Assembly: GCA_013396525.1 (NCBI GenBank)
Contig: VWYX01000929.1
Coordinates: 265,825 to 329,824, forward strand
DNA: 64,000 nucleotides
DNA from: Chaetorhynchus papuensis
Lineage: Eukaryota > Chordata > Aves > Passeriformes > Rhipiduridae
Direction of reading: 5' to 3'
Below, piece by piece: positions 49,141 to 58,600 of this stretch. Made by a program: the position numbers and the translations under genes. Position 1 is the first letter of the stretch. Every line of letters starts with the position of its first letter. Below the pieces are notes generated by a model, which searched no databases, was not told the DNA's origin, and saw only the letters and a program-made list of their open reading frames with translations.

Positions 49141-49429
49141 CTGTGGCTTAAGGACTTGGCCAGAGCTGGGGCAGACAAGGACCTTGCAGACAGCACATTT
49201 CTTCCAGCAGATTTCAGGAGAGCTGACCTAACCATGCAGGTGTTTGTTGGATGTCATGGGATTAAACATTTAAGCCATTTTCCAGGCTTTTCTTTCTTTT
49301 CTTTCCTGGTTTACAAAGTCCTCCAGGTGACAAGTTTAACCCCAAAGTGGGGCAGATACTTGGAGCATGAGGAACTTTTTTTGCAAATTACACAAAAGTA
49401 GCACTCTTAGCTGAATGGGCAGTGAAGTA

Positions 49430-49893
49430 GGACAGGGCCTTTCACCAGTGACCTGGAGCTCCTGCCAGCTCCCAAAATGCCTCCAAGAGGGATGATTCTG
49501 GCCGGGACATGGCCACGAGGTCCTTGCACTCTGCCCTGTGTCCCAGAGGATGCACCCAGCCCTCCAGGAAGGTTTGGGAGCCCTGTCCAAGGCCTGTCCT
49601 GGCTGCACGGGAGGGTCTGGACAAAGGGAGAATGAGGGGAGACATCCATGTGTGCAGCTCCTCCCAAAGGCAGTGAAGGGGCAGCTCCAATCTCTGTGAC
49701 CACGGGCAGGATCCAAGGGAACGGCTGGAGCTGTGCCGGGGGGTTTAGGGTGGATTTCAGGGAAAGGTTCTTCCCCCAGAGGGTGCTGGGCACTGCCCAG
49801 GCTCCCCAGGGAATGGGCACGGCCCCGAGGCTGCCAGAGCTCCAGGAGCGTTTGGACAGCGCTGCCAGGGATGCGCAGGTTGGAGTGGTTGGG
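49430..49893 (+). mobile_element. CR1 LINE fragment upstream of FUCA1
   Basis: Long CR1 stretch with 'ctggacaaagggagaatga', 'gcagctcctcccaaaggca', 'ggtggatttcagggaaaggt', 'gggcactgcccaggctcccc' and 'gagcgtttggacagcgctgc'. Plus orientation. It stops where the inverted-repeat arm at 49895 begins. Confidence 0.85.
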
Positions 49894-49894
49894 G

Positions 49895-50100
49895 TGCAAA
49901 CTCACAGTGAAAATCACTCTTCTATTCTACTGAATACCGAGAAGTTTGCTTCACTGCCACCCACCCTGCACAAAGGCAGGATTAAAGGCAATTGCTTTTG
50001 CAGGAAAAACTTGTCCCTGCCATATTCTACAGCTTAGACCTTCCACAGGGCAAAAGTGAACCCCTTTTCTAATTACCACAAAGAGAACTTGCCTTGGCAA
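49895..50100 (+). repeat. Inverted-repeat arm A, upstream of FUCA1
   Basis: The reverse complement of this 206-bp segment matches 51655-51859 with about seven substitutions and one single-base indel (about 96% identity, counted by eye). It ends about 125 bp before the FUCA1 start codon. The origin of the sequence was not recognised. Confidence 0.93.
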
Positions 50101-50104
50101 ATCC

Positions 50105-50224
50105 TCCATCCCTTCCCTCGCGGGGGGACATTCCCCGCTTCCCCGCGGGCGACGGTCTGGCCGCAGCCTCGAACCCGCGGCCCCTGGGGAGCGGCGGCGG
50201 CGGCGGCCGTGACGTCACGGGGCG
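50105..50224 (+). promoter_or_regulatory. FUCA1 promoter with a full CRE
   Basis: GC-rich promoter and 5' UTR. A perfect TGACGTCA (cAMP response/ATF site) at 50210-50217 lies 8 bp before the start codon. A GGC-repeat run precedes it. No TATA box was seen. Confidence 0.65.
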
Positions 50225-53200
50225 ATGGCGGCGCTCGCGCTGCTCTGTGCGGCGGCCGCGCTGGGCCCGGGCCTGGCCGAGCCCCGGTACCGCCCGGACT
50301 GGGCCAGCCTGGACGCGCGGCCGCTGCCGGCCTGGTTCGACCGGGCCAAGGTGGGGGTGTTCGTGCACTGGGGGGTGTTCTCCGTGCCGGCCTGGGGCTC
50401 CGAGTGGTTCTGGTGGCACTGGCAGGGCCTGCACGAGGCCGCCTACGAGCGCTTCGTGCGCCGCCGCTTCCCGCCCGGCACCACCTACGCGGACTTCGCG
50501 CCTCAGTTCACGGCCCACGACTTCCAGCCCCGCCAGTGGGCACGGCTCTTCCAGCAGGCCGGGGCCAGGTCAGCGCCGGGGATGGCCGGAGTTGGGGTCC
50601 CTGAGGGCGTGGGGGGTCCCTGAGGGGATGAGTGCTGTGGCCGGGGCTCCCCAAGGGGATGGGGAGGGTTCTGGGGGTCCCTGGTCCCTGAGGGGATGGG
50701 TGCCATGGCCGGCGGTCCCTGAGGGGACGGAAAGGATATGGGGCTATTCCCAAGGATGGAAGGGGCAAGTCTGGGGATCCCTGAGGGATTGGGGCTCCCT
50801 GAGCAGTGGTGGAGGTCCCTGAATGGTCATGCCCAAGGTGCTGAGGAGATGACAGGTCTTGCTCCTACCTAAGTATTGATTGTTCATTCTTTTCAGCATT
50901 AAAATCCACTAAAATCCTCTGTTATTCTTGTATTTGCTTTTAAATTTTAAGGATAGTGACACAGGGCTCCTCACAGCGTGGTTATCCAGTGCCTTGCTGT
51001 TTTCAGTGATTGGGTTTGCAGTGAGGCTGGGAAATACCTCAGCTGTTCTTTTGCCATCCCAACCAAGTCCTTTTTTTCCCCCTCAGGTACGTGGTCCTGA
51101 CCACCAAGCACCACGAGGGCTTCACCAACTGGGGGTCATCGGTGTCCTGGAACTGGAATTCTGTGGATACAGGGCCCCACCGAGACCTGGTGGGAGAGCT
51201 GGGAGAAGCCCTCAGGGAGAGGTACGGCCCTGCCAGGGCTCTTCTGTCAGAGCAGTGAATCCTCCTGGCTGTGCTTGACAAACAGCAGAAAACCCCGAGT
51301 TCAATATGAAAAATGGAGTGCTTGCAAATAATGAAAAATAATAATGCCAGTAATTTAATTTCCACTGCTCCTTAATCCCCACTGAAGTCTGTTTCTTCCC
51401 TCTGTGTTTTGTCCTTCAGCAACCTCCGTTATGGGCTGTATCACTCCCTGATGGAGTGGTTTAACCCTCTCTACCTCGCTGACAAAAAAAGTGACTTCAA
51501 GACCCAAAGCTTCGTTTTAAAGAAGACGATGCCAGAACTTTATGACCTTGTCCTAAAGTAAGAGCCACAGCCAGTTCAGAATCACCAGCATTTCCTGGTT
51601 TCAGTTCTGTAGAGAAAGATGCAAAGTGGGTGCAAAGAAGAGAAATGTTAATTTTTGCCAAGGCAAATTCTCTTTGTGGTAATTAGAAAAGGGGTTCAGT
51701 TTTGCCCTGTGGAAGGTCTAAGCTGTGGAATATGGCAGGGACAAATTTTTCCTGCAAAAGCAATTGCCTTTAATCCTGCCTTTGTGCAGGGTGGCTGGCA
51801 GTGGAGCAAACTTCTCGGTATTCAGTAGAATAGAAGAGTGATTTCACTGTGAATTTGCATCCTTGCCTTGCTTCCCCTTGCTGACAAAAGTACAAGGCTT
51901 GGGCTTGTGGGTCGTTGTCCCAGCTCAAGAATGTGCCTCATGATTGCCTTTGAGGTGCCAAATTCTGGTTTTTTGGAAGAACTGCACTCTCTCTTGAGCT
52001 GTGGATCAACACCTTGTTCTTTGCTGCTGCAAGGACCCCGCTTAGAGCTTTGTGTGAAGCAGAAAATGAAGCAAAAACCTCCTGGTGATGTCAGGCAGTG
52101 GGAAGGGGACGTGAAACGATCCCACACCCAAGAAACAGCGTGGCAGGAGCAAACGAACAGTTTTGAAACAACATCCATCTCTCTTAGATACAAACCAGAC
52201 CTGATTTGGTCGGATGGAGACTGGGAAGCTCCAGATTCCTACTGGAATTCCACCTCTTTCCTTGCCTGGCTCTATAACGACAGCCCTGTCAAGGTACTGG
52301 TGCCTGCTGTCCCTCGTGGCCTTGGGTGGGTGTGGAAGGTCAGGAAGCTGTGGCACGTGTGATCAAACCAGAAACCTCCTTGACATTTGCCAAATGTGTT
52401 TTATTCTCTGACAGAAAAAGAACCTTGTCTGTGCTCCTGTGACAGCTCCACTGTCCTTTGCAGGGCACCCGTGGGCGGCTCAGGCTGGGAGCTTTGTTGC
52501 TTTGTTGAAGTTCTCCCAGGGAAGGATTCAGCCTTCTCAGAAGGGTTTCCACCACACAGGGAATTTGTAGGTGCTTCCTGAGGGGGGGTGACTGCCAGCT
52601 GGACTGCCCAAGAACAGAAGGTTCCGTGCCCTGAGCTGTTTCTCTTCTCTCAGGACACCGTGGTTGTCAACGACCGCTGGGGCCGGGGCTGCTCCTGCCG
52701 CCACGGGGGTTTCTACAACTGTGATGACAAGTACAGGCCAGGCACCCTGCCAGATCACAAGTGGGAGATGTGCTCCTCCCTGGACAGGCTCTCCTGGGGC
52801 TATCGCAGCAACATGAGCCTCGCCGAGGTGATGGACGAAATGAGTATGATTGAGGTAAGAAAGCTGAAATCAGAACTTGGGGGAGGATTACTGGGAATCA
52901 GAGGCTTCTGGAGCAGCCGATGAAGGATGAAACTCCTCGGTTTCTGTGTTGTCAGAGCTGAAGATAATGCAGTTTGTTGTCTTGCTTTGTCTGCCACAGG
53001 AGCTGGTGCAGACTGTGAGTTTGGGTGGCAACTACCTCCTCAACGTGGGGCCTACAAAAGAAGGGGTGATTGCCCCCATCTTCCAAGAAAGACTCCTGGC
53101 CCTTGGGAGGTGGCTGGACACCAATGGGGAGGCAATTTATGAATCACAGCCTTGGAGGGTGCAGATGGAGAACACCACAGACACGGTCTGGTAAGGGCTC

Positions 53201-54561
53201 TGCTGCTCAGACCAGCTGAGCTGATGTTTCTTTCTTATCTTTTCCTAAATCTGGTACACTCCTGAAGTGTTGCAATTCGGATTTCATCCATTTTACTTCA
53301 GTAGGGAAAAAAAACAACCTTTCCTTTAAAAAGTGTCCATGCTGTGACTGTCAGGACTGTTTAAGTAGTGGTCCTGGCCAGAAATACCTACAAAATGGAG
53401 TTGTTTTTTTTTTCCTCCAGTGTGTTCAGCCCAGAAATGTAGAGCAGGGATCAGGATGAGGCCATGTATCCACCCTGCCTGAGGCCAGGACAGGCTGACA
53501 GTGACATTTGCACACTTGGACTTTGTTTGGGTTTCATCAGCCAGCACTGAGGGGCTGGTTGTGGGTCCAAAGGACAGATTTTGGAATGGGTGGCAGGTGG
53601 GTGACTCCTTTGTGGTGACAGAAGGCAAGGCAGAGTTCTCGTGCTGTCTGGAAAGGTCAAGTTGGTGTCTGGTGCCCTTCACCCTGCTCAACTCCTGCTC
53701 CCTCAGGTACACCTCCAAGGGACCCGTGGTCTTTGCCATCTTCCTGCTCTGGCCTCGGGACAGTGACCTGCATCTGTCCTCGCCCATCCCATCCCCAGGC
53801 ACACGGGTAAGGGACTTAAAAACACACAGCACACACTGAGAGCCCGTTTGGGGGCTTTTGTGGGCCGGGAAGGACCAGCCTGACTTCATTTAGGAACTGG
53901 GGGGAGTGGGAAAGTTGTGTGCTGTGGCCTCCCTGCAGGTCCCTGCAGCATCCCGGGCTGTTCCCCAGGCTTTGGCTTGCTTGACATGGAACATGGGACA
54001 GGAGCTGCCAGGACAGGCTCTTGGCTGCCAGGGAACAGGCAGAGACTCCTCTCCTGGAGTCTTTCGGCGCTGTTGTCGCAGGGGAGGGAAGCAAATGTCC
54101 CCAGAGCAGGAGTGGCTGTTCCTGCAGCCCACACTCAGCTCAGGTGCACTGCCCTGCTCGTGGCAAATGTCACCGTGACGCAAATGTCTGAGTGTCCTTT
54201 GCCCTGAACAAACAGGGGCAAAGCATCAGCAACAAACAACGCCCCAAACAACAAACCCGAGCCTGGCTTGGCCTCAGAACACCCCGAGGGTCACCCACCC
54301 CCTGTGCCACGTGAGCCACGGCTGGGGACCTGCAGGGCTGCCCTGGCCTGCGGGAGATGCTGGGGTGTGCAGAGGGGACCTGGAGAGCTGCAGCTGAGTG
54401 TCCCCTTCGTTCCTCTGCAGGTGACACTGCTGGGCTATGCTGGGACTCTGAAGTGGCAGAAATCCCCCGGGAAAGGGATGCTCATCACCCTGCCCTACAT
54501 GCTCCCATCTCCTCTCCCTCCCCAGTCCGGCTGGGCAGTGAAGCTCGAGGGTGTGGAGTGA
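50225..54561 (+). CDS. FUCA1: Tissue alpha-L-fucosidase (GH29), lysosomal
   Basis: Lysosomal glycoside hydrolase family 29 enzyme removing alpha-L-fucose from glycoproteins and glycolipids. Coding exons 50225-50568, 51087-51221, 51420-51557, 52188-52293, 52654-52854, 53000-53190, 53707-53806 and 54421-54561 give 451 aa (human 466), frames continuous. The first 18 residues form a signal peptide (Ala/Leu-rich, ending GLAEP). GH29 marks: VGVFVHWGVFSVPAWGSEW, LTTKHHEGFTNW, and DLIWSDGDWE with the nucleophile Asp (human Asp225). Other marks are VVNDRWGRGCSC, LPDHKWEMCSS and GGNYLLNVGPTKEG. The C-terminal beta-sandwich ends AVKLEGVE. A 205-bp inverted repeat has one arm upstream of the promoter and one in intron 3; intron 1 holds a degenerate minisatellite. 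All key residues are present. Confidence 0.96.
50590..50825 (+). repeat. Degenerate GC-rich minisatellite in FUCA1 intron 1
   Basis: Repeated word GGTCCCTGAGGG (with GGATCCCTGAGGG and similar variants) occurs about six times between 50595 and 50825, with irregular spacing of 20-65 bp. It starts 27 bp after the exon 1 donor. Confidence 0.65.
51655..51859 (+). repeat. Inverted-repeat arm B, FUCA1 intron 3
   Basis: The 205-bp partner of 49895-50100 in opposite orientation, located about 100 bp after the exon 3 donor. The two arms are separated by 1,554 bp that include the promoter and exons 1-3. Confidence 0.93.
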
Positions 54562-54714
54562 TGCACAGCACCTCCCACTGCCTTTCTTTTTGATTGAATC
54601 CAAGAGGATTTTTATTTTTCATATTGAATACATTCTTTCTCACTCGAGAGAATCTCTCCTCCGGTCTCTGTTGCCTTGTGTTACTCTGGTGTTGGTCAGC
54701 TACTTCCATGGTGA

Positions 54715-54720
54715 ATTAAA
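54715..54720 (+). terminator. Possible FUCA1 poly(A) signal
   Basis: ATTAAA about 155 bp after the stop codon. No AATAAA lies within 400 bp, so this variant is the best candidate. Confidence 0.4.
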
Positions 54721-54739
54721 TCTAATGGAAGCTTGCTGG

Positions 54740-55380
54740 AAGAGATCAGGAAGAAATCATCTGTAAAAAATGTGACACGAATCCATCAACAAACTTTATT
54801 TTATATTCTGCTGCAGACAGCTACAAGAAAAGGTTTTGTCCTTAGTGAATTTTTAAGAGACTACACCGTTGTGAATTGCAGTTGTGAACTAATGAACTTC
54901 CAGTTCCAGGGAGAGCAGGTTTCCTGCGTGGATGTTGAACTTCTTACATGAACAGCGTGTGTCTGAGTGATGAAACTGCTCCCGAGAGCACACAGCTCGT
55001 TCTGAAGGCCCCACAGCCTCGCACACAGGCTTTGTTTTGTTCCTGTCCGAGCTAAACCTGCCGGGACACTGGGAGCTGAGCACGAGCAGAGCCCCGGGGC
55101 TGGGCCACGTGCGGAGCCGGTGCTGTGGGGCTGTTACTCAATTGACAAACATCCAACTGCCCCGGCTTCAGAGAAGCGGCTCCGAGCGCCGGGGACCCGC
55201 TCGCAGGAGCGCCGCCCGCCTCCGGCGATGACGCCGTTCCAAACAGAAAAAAACGGGGACAAAAAGGGACAACAGAGCGACGGCCTCTTTGCCTCGCAAC
55301 CCCATCACGCCGGTAACCTCTGGCGCGGAGCGGGGCCCGTCCCAAAACAAACAGCGCCGTGTTTACTCAGCGCGCCGGCC
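54740..55380. other. FUCA1-HMGCL intergenic region
   Basis: Changes from AT-rich to CpG-rich at about 55,080. No gene was recognised. The CpG-rich part is the upstream half of the HMGCL promoter island. Confidence 0.5.
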
Positions 55381-55396
55381 AGCGGGAAAGCCGCGG

Positions 55397-55401
55397 TATA
55401 A
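55397..55401 (+). promoter_or_regulatory. TATA box of a putative upstream HMGCL promoter
   Basis: GGTATAAGTG in an otherwise GC-only setting. A start site about 30 bp downstream would precede an ATG at 55450 by roughly 20 nt. Confidence 0.45.
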
Positions 55402-55449
55402 GTGCGCGGCGGGCGCGCGGCCGGGCAGTGCCGGGCGCCGGAGGGGAAG

Positions 55450-55500
55450 ATGCCGCGGTGCGACACGGGCTCCGCGCCGCGGGAGGGCGCCTGGGGACAG
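55450..55500 (+). other. Putative alternative first exon (17 codons) upstream of HMGCL
   Basis: ATG at 55450, 17 codons with no stop (MPRCDTGSAPREGAWGQ), then a good donor CAG|GTACGG at 55501. It ends in phase 0, as does HMGCL exon 1, so splicing to HMGCL exon 2 at 55880 would keep the frame and replace the mitochondrial targeting start. Hypothetical; it could instead belong to an unrelated non-coding transcript. Confidence 0.3.
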
Positions 55501-55529
55501 GTACGGGGTGGCTCCGGACGGCGGCGGGG

Positions 55530-55568
55530 GGACGGGAGGGATGGACGGGAGGGATGGACGGGAGGGAC
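55530..55568 (+). repeat. 13-bp tandem repeat, three copies
   Basis: GGACGGGAGGGAT at 55530, 55543 and 55556 (the last ending C). It lies between the putative upstream exon and HMGCL exon 1. Confidence 0.85.
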
Positions 55569-55590
55569 GGCGGGGCCCCGGTGCCGGAGC

Positions 55591-55681
55591 CACGTGGGGA
55601 GCGCGGCGGGGCTGCGGTCATGTGACTGCTGGGGCCACGCCCCTGCGGATCACGTGCCGGGGGTGGGTACGGTCACGTGAG
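55591..55681 (+). promoter_or_regulatory. E-box/CLEAR-like cluster in the HMGCL promoter
   Basis: CACGTG at 55591-55596, GTCATGTGAC at 55617-55626, ATCACGTGCC at 55649-55658 and GTCACGTGAG at 55672-55681, all within 100 bp of the start codon at 55692. Such sites bind USF, MITF/TFE and related bHLH factors. Which factor acts here is not known. Confidence 0.6.
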
Positions 55682-55691
55682 CGCGGCGAAC

Positions 55692-58600
55692 ATGGCGGCG
55701 GCGCGGCGGCTGCTCCCGCGCTGGGCGGGATCGCTGCGGCCCGTGAGGGACCGGGACACCGGCACGGGGGGAAAGGGAGCGGGGAGGGAGCGGAACCGCG
55801 GGCAAAGAGACCTAGGGGGCCTGGGGGGTACCGGCACAGAGCCAGGCGGGGCTGCGGCTGACTGTTCTCTCCGTGCCAGGTGAGCTCCGCCGCGGCCAGC
55901 GGGGGGTACCCGAAGCGAGTGAAGGTGGTGGAGGTGGGACCCCGCGACGGGCTCCAGAACGAGAAGGTACCGGCGGGTCCGGGCTCCCAGCAGCTCCCGG
56001 GGGAGGTTCTCCAACCAAATCCACCAAATGTCCCACTGTACCCACCAACGGGGCTTCTTTCTTTCTTTAAAAGCTGCCTTTTGTATATTGAAAAAACCTT
56101 TTTTTTAGTGAAAATTGTAATGCGAAATTAATAACTTTAGGTCATTCTTCTTTTCTTCTTCTTCTTTGTAGAATGTTGTCCCCACGCCAGTGAAGATCAG
56201 TTTAATCAACATGCTGTCAGAGACGGGGCTGCAGGTCATAGAGGCCACCAGCTTCGTGTCCCCCAAGTGGGTTCCTCAGGTCGGTGTTCAGGACTTGTCG
56301 TGGTTCTAGAAGTACAGCAGTGCAGTGATTCTGCTTGCTCCAGATTCCCTGGTACTGGGCAAGAGCCAGCAGGGGAGCTGTAACATCCCAGAGCTTCCCT
56401 TTGGACCCTGGGGCAGAGCAGAGGGACAGCCAGGTCACACACAAACAGCTGCCTGTGCTCGTTGGCCTGGCTGGGTGACCCCTGACCCCTCCCAGGGTGC
56501 AGTTCTGTTTGCTTCTACAGGCTCTGATCCCTAAATATTTCTGTGCCCATTATAAAAAGGAATTTTAATGATGATTTCCTGACTGGCAGGAGTGGCAGTT
56601 GTCACCCTCACGGAGCTTTCCTGGTTCTGTTTGCAGATGGCTGATCACACCGAGGTCATGCAGGGGATCAATAAATTACCTGGGATCAGTTACCCTGTGC
56701 TGACTCCAAACCTGAAGGGATTCCAGGCAGCGGTAAGGGCTGGGAAAGCCTGAACATCCACCTGGGGGGGGTTCCAATCCCACCTGGTCCTTTGCTGCTG
56801 CCCCTGTGACCTCACCCTTTTCAGGGCAAACTGGGACGTGTCCTGGTGCTTTTGCTGCAGAATGAGCTGAGGGAAGGATTGGGTTATTTGGGGGGAAAAA
56901 TACTTTTATAAAATGAGAGAACTCTCGTCAGAGATTGTAGATCATGGAGTCACTGAGGCTGGAGAAGAGCTCCAGGATCTTCAAGTCTAAATAAGCAAGG
57001 CAGGTTTATTTAGGAACAGAAGAGCCTCTGTAAAAGGAAATGTTTTATGGGGCTGGTTTGAGACATCTCTACCAAGAGGTGCCATTGAAACCCTTGAATT
57101 GGCCATGAAATCATGAAGTTGTGGCTGTTTGTCATCTCCCTCACAAGAAAAATCACCTGGCTTTGACTTGACAGCAGTGCTGGGTTAAGGGCTGGACCCC
57201 TGATCTTGGGGGTCTTTTCCACCCTTGGTGGTCCTGTGATTCCAGTTTGGGAATTTTTTATTTGCAGGTGGCAGCAGGGGCCAAAGAGGTGTCGATCTTT
57301 GGGGCAGCATCCGAGCTGTTCACCAAGAAAAACATCAACTGCTCCATCGAGGAGAGCCTGGAGAGGTTTGAGGAGGTCATGAAGGCAGCCAGGGAAGGCA
57401 GCATTCCCGTCAGGGGGTAAGGGATTCCTGCTGGAATTCACCCATCATGTAATCCTTCCTTCAGGAGTGACCCAGAGCCAGTTTGGATCAGATTTTCCTG
57501 GCAAACATCCCACGTGGAAATGCACAGATCACAAACCCACCAGCCCTTGGGAAACTTTTCACACCCACGGAAGAAGAAGCTGTTGAAATCCTGTAACCTT
57601 TGGCCACTGGACTTCTGGAATATAAAATTAATTCCCCCATCCTATAGACATGGAAAATGTACAAGTCCTGGCTGGTTTGTCCAGTAGAATCCCAGTGCCC
57701 TTTCCTGACTAAAAGTGTGGGGTTTATTTTAACCACAGATACGTTTCCTGCGTCCTCGGATGTCCCTACGAAGGGAAGATTTCTGCAGCTAAAGTTGCAG
57801 AGGTGAGTCAGTCATAAATACAGCCAGAATTCCTGAGAGGGTTTTGACTCATTTTTGACTCATTTTTGACTCATTTTTGGGGATGTGAAGTGGGCACTGG
57901 GGGTTGTGTCAGACCGTTTAACCAAAGGGAACCTTCCAGGTTCTCAGGGGCTGAAACGGGCAGGGGAATTCAGGGAGGTTTGGGCACCTGGAGGTTTTTA
58001 ATCCCAGGGATGATGGTAGAGCAGGACTCCACCCTGGGGAGGGAGGGAGGGATCTCAGTGCTGGTGCTGGCTTTGCCCAGGTCTCCAAGAAGATGTACTC
58101 CATGGGGTGCTACGAGATCTCCCTGGGGGACACCATCGGCGTGGGCACCCCGGGCAGCATGAAGGAGATGCTGACAGCGGTCATGAAGGAGGTGCCCGTG
58201 GGGGCTCTGGCTGTCCACTGCCACGACACCTACGGACAGGCCCTGGCCAACATCCTGGTAGCCCTGCAGGTGGGATTCCTGCTCTGGATCACGGGGATGG
58301 GGGGGTTGGAAGGACCTTATAGCCCACCCAGTTCCACCTCTGCAATGGGCAGGGACATCTCCCACTGTCCCAGGCTGCTCCAAGCCCTGTCCAACCTGGC
58401 CTGGGGCACTGCCAGGGAGCCTGGGGCACTGCCAGGGATCCAGGGACAGCCACACAAATAAAGCAGCTTCCCTTGGGGTTTTCTGTGCTCGCTGGGGGAT
58501 TTTGCTCTTTGCAGGTGCTGTGCTCCCAGAGCAGCCCCTGACTGTGGCTCTGTTTGCAGATGGGGGTGAGCGTGGTCGACGCTTCCGTGGCCGGCCTGGG

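Noticed and set aside
50056..50822. 182- and 242-codon plus frames overlapping FUCA1 exon 1
   Set aside because: Out-of-frame shadows of the signal-peptide exon in a CpG island. They run through the donor into intron 1.
55677..55691. GTG start five codons before the HMGCL ATG
   Set aside because: The ATG at 55692 has a good context and gives the family length. Nothing supports non-ATG initiation.
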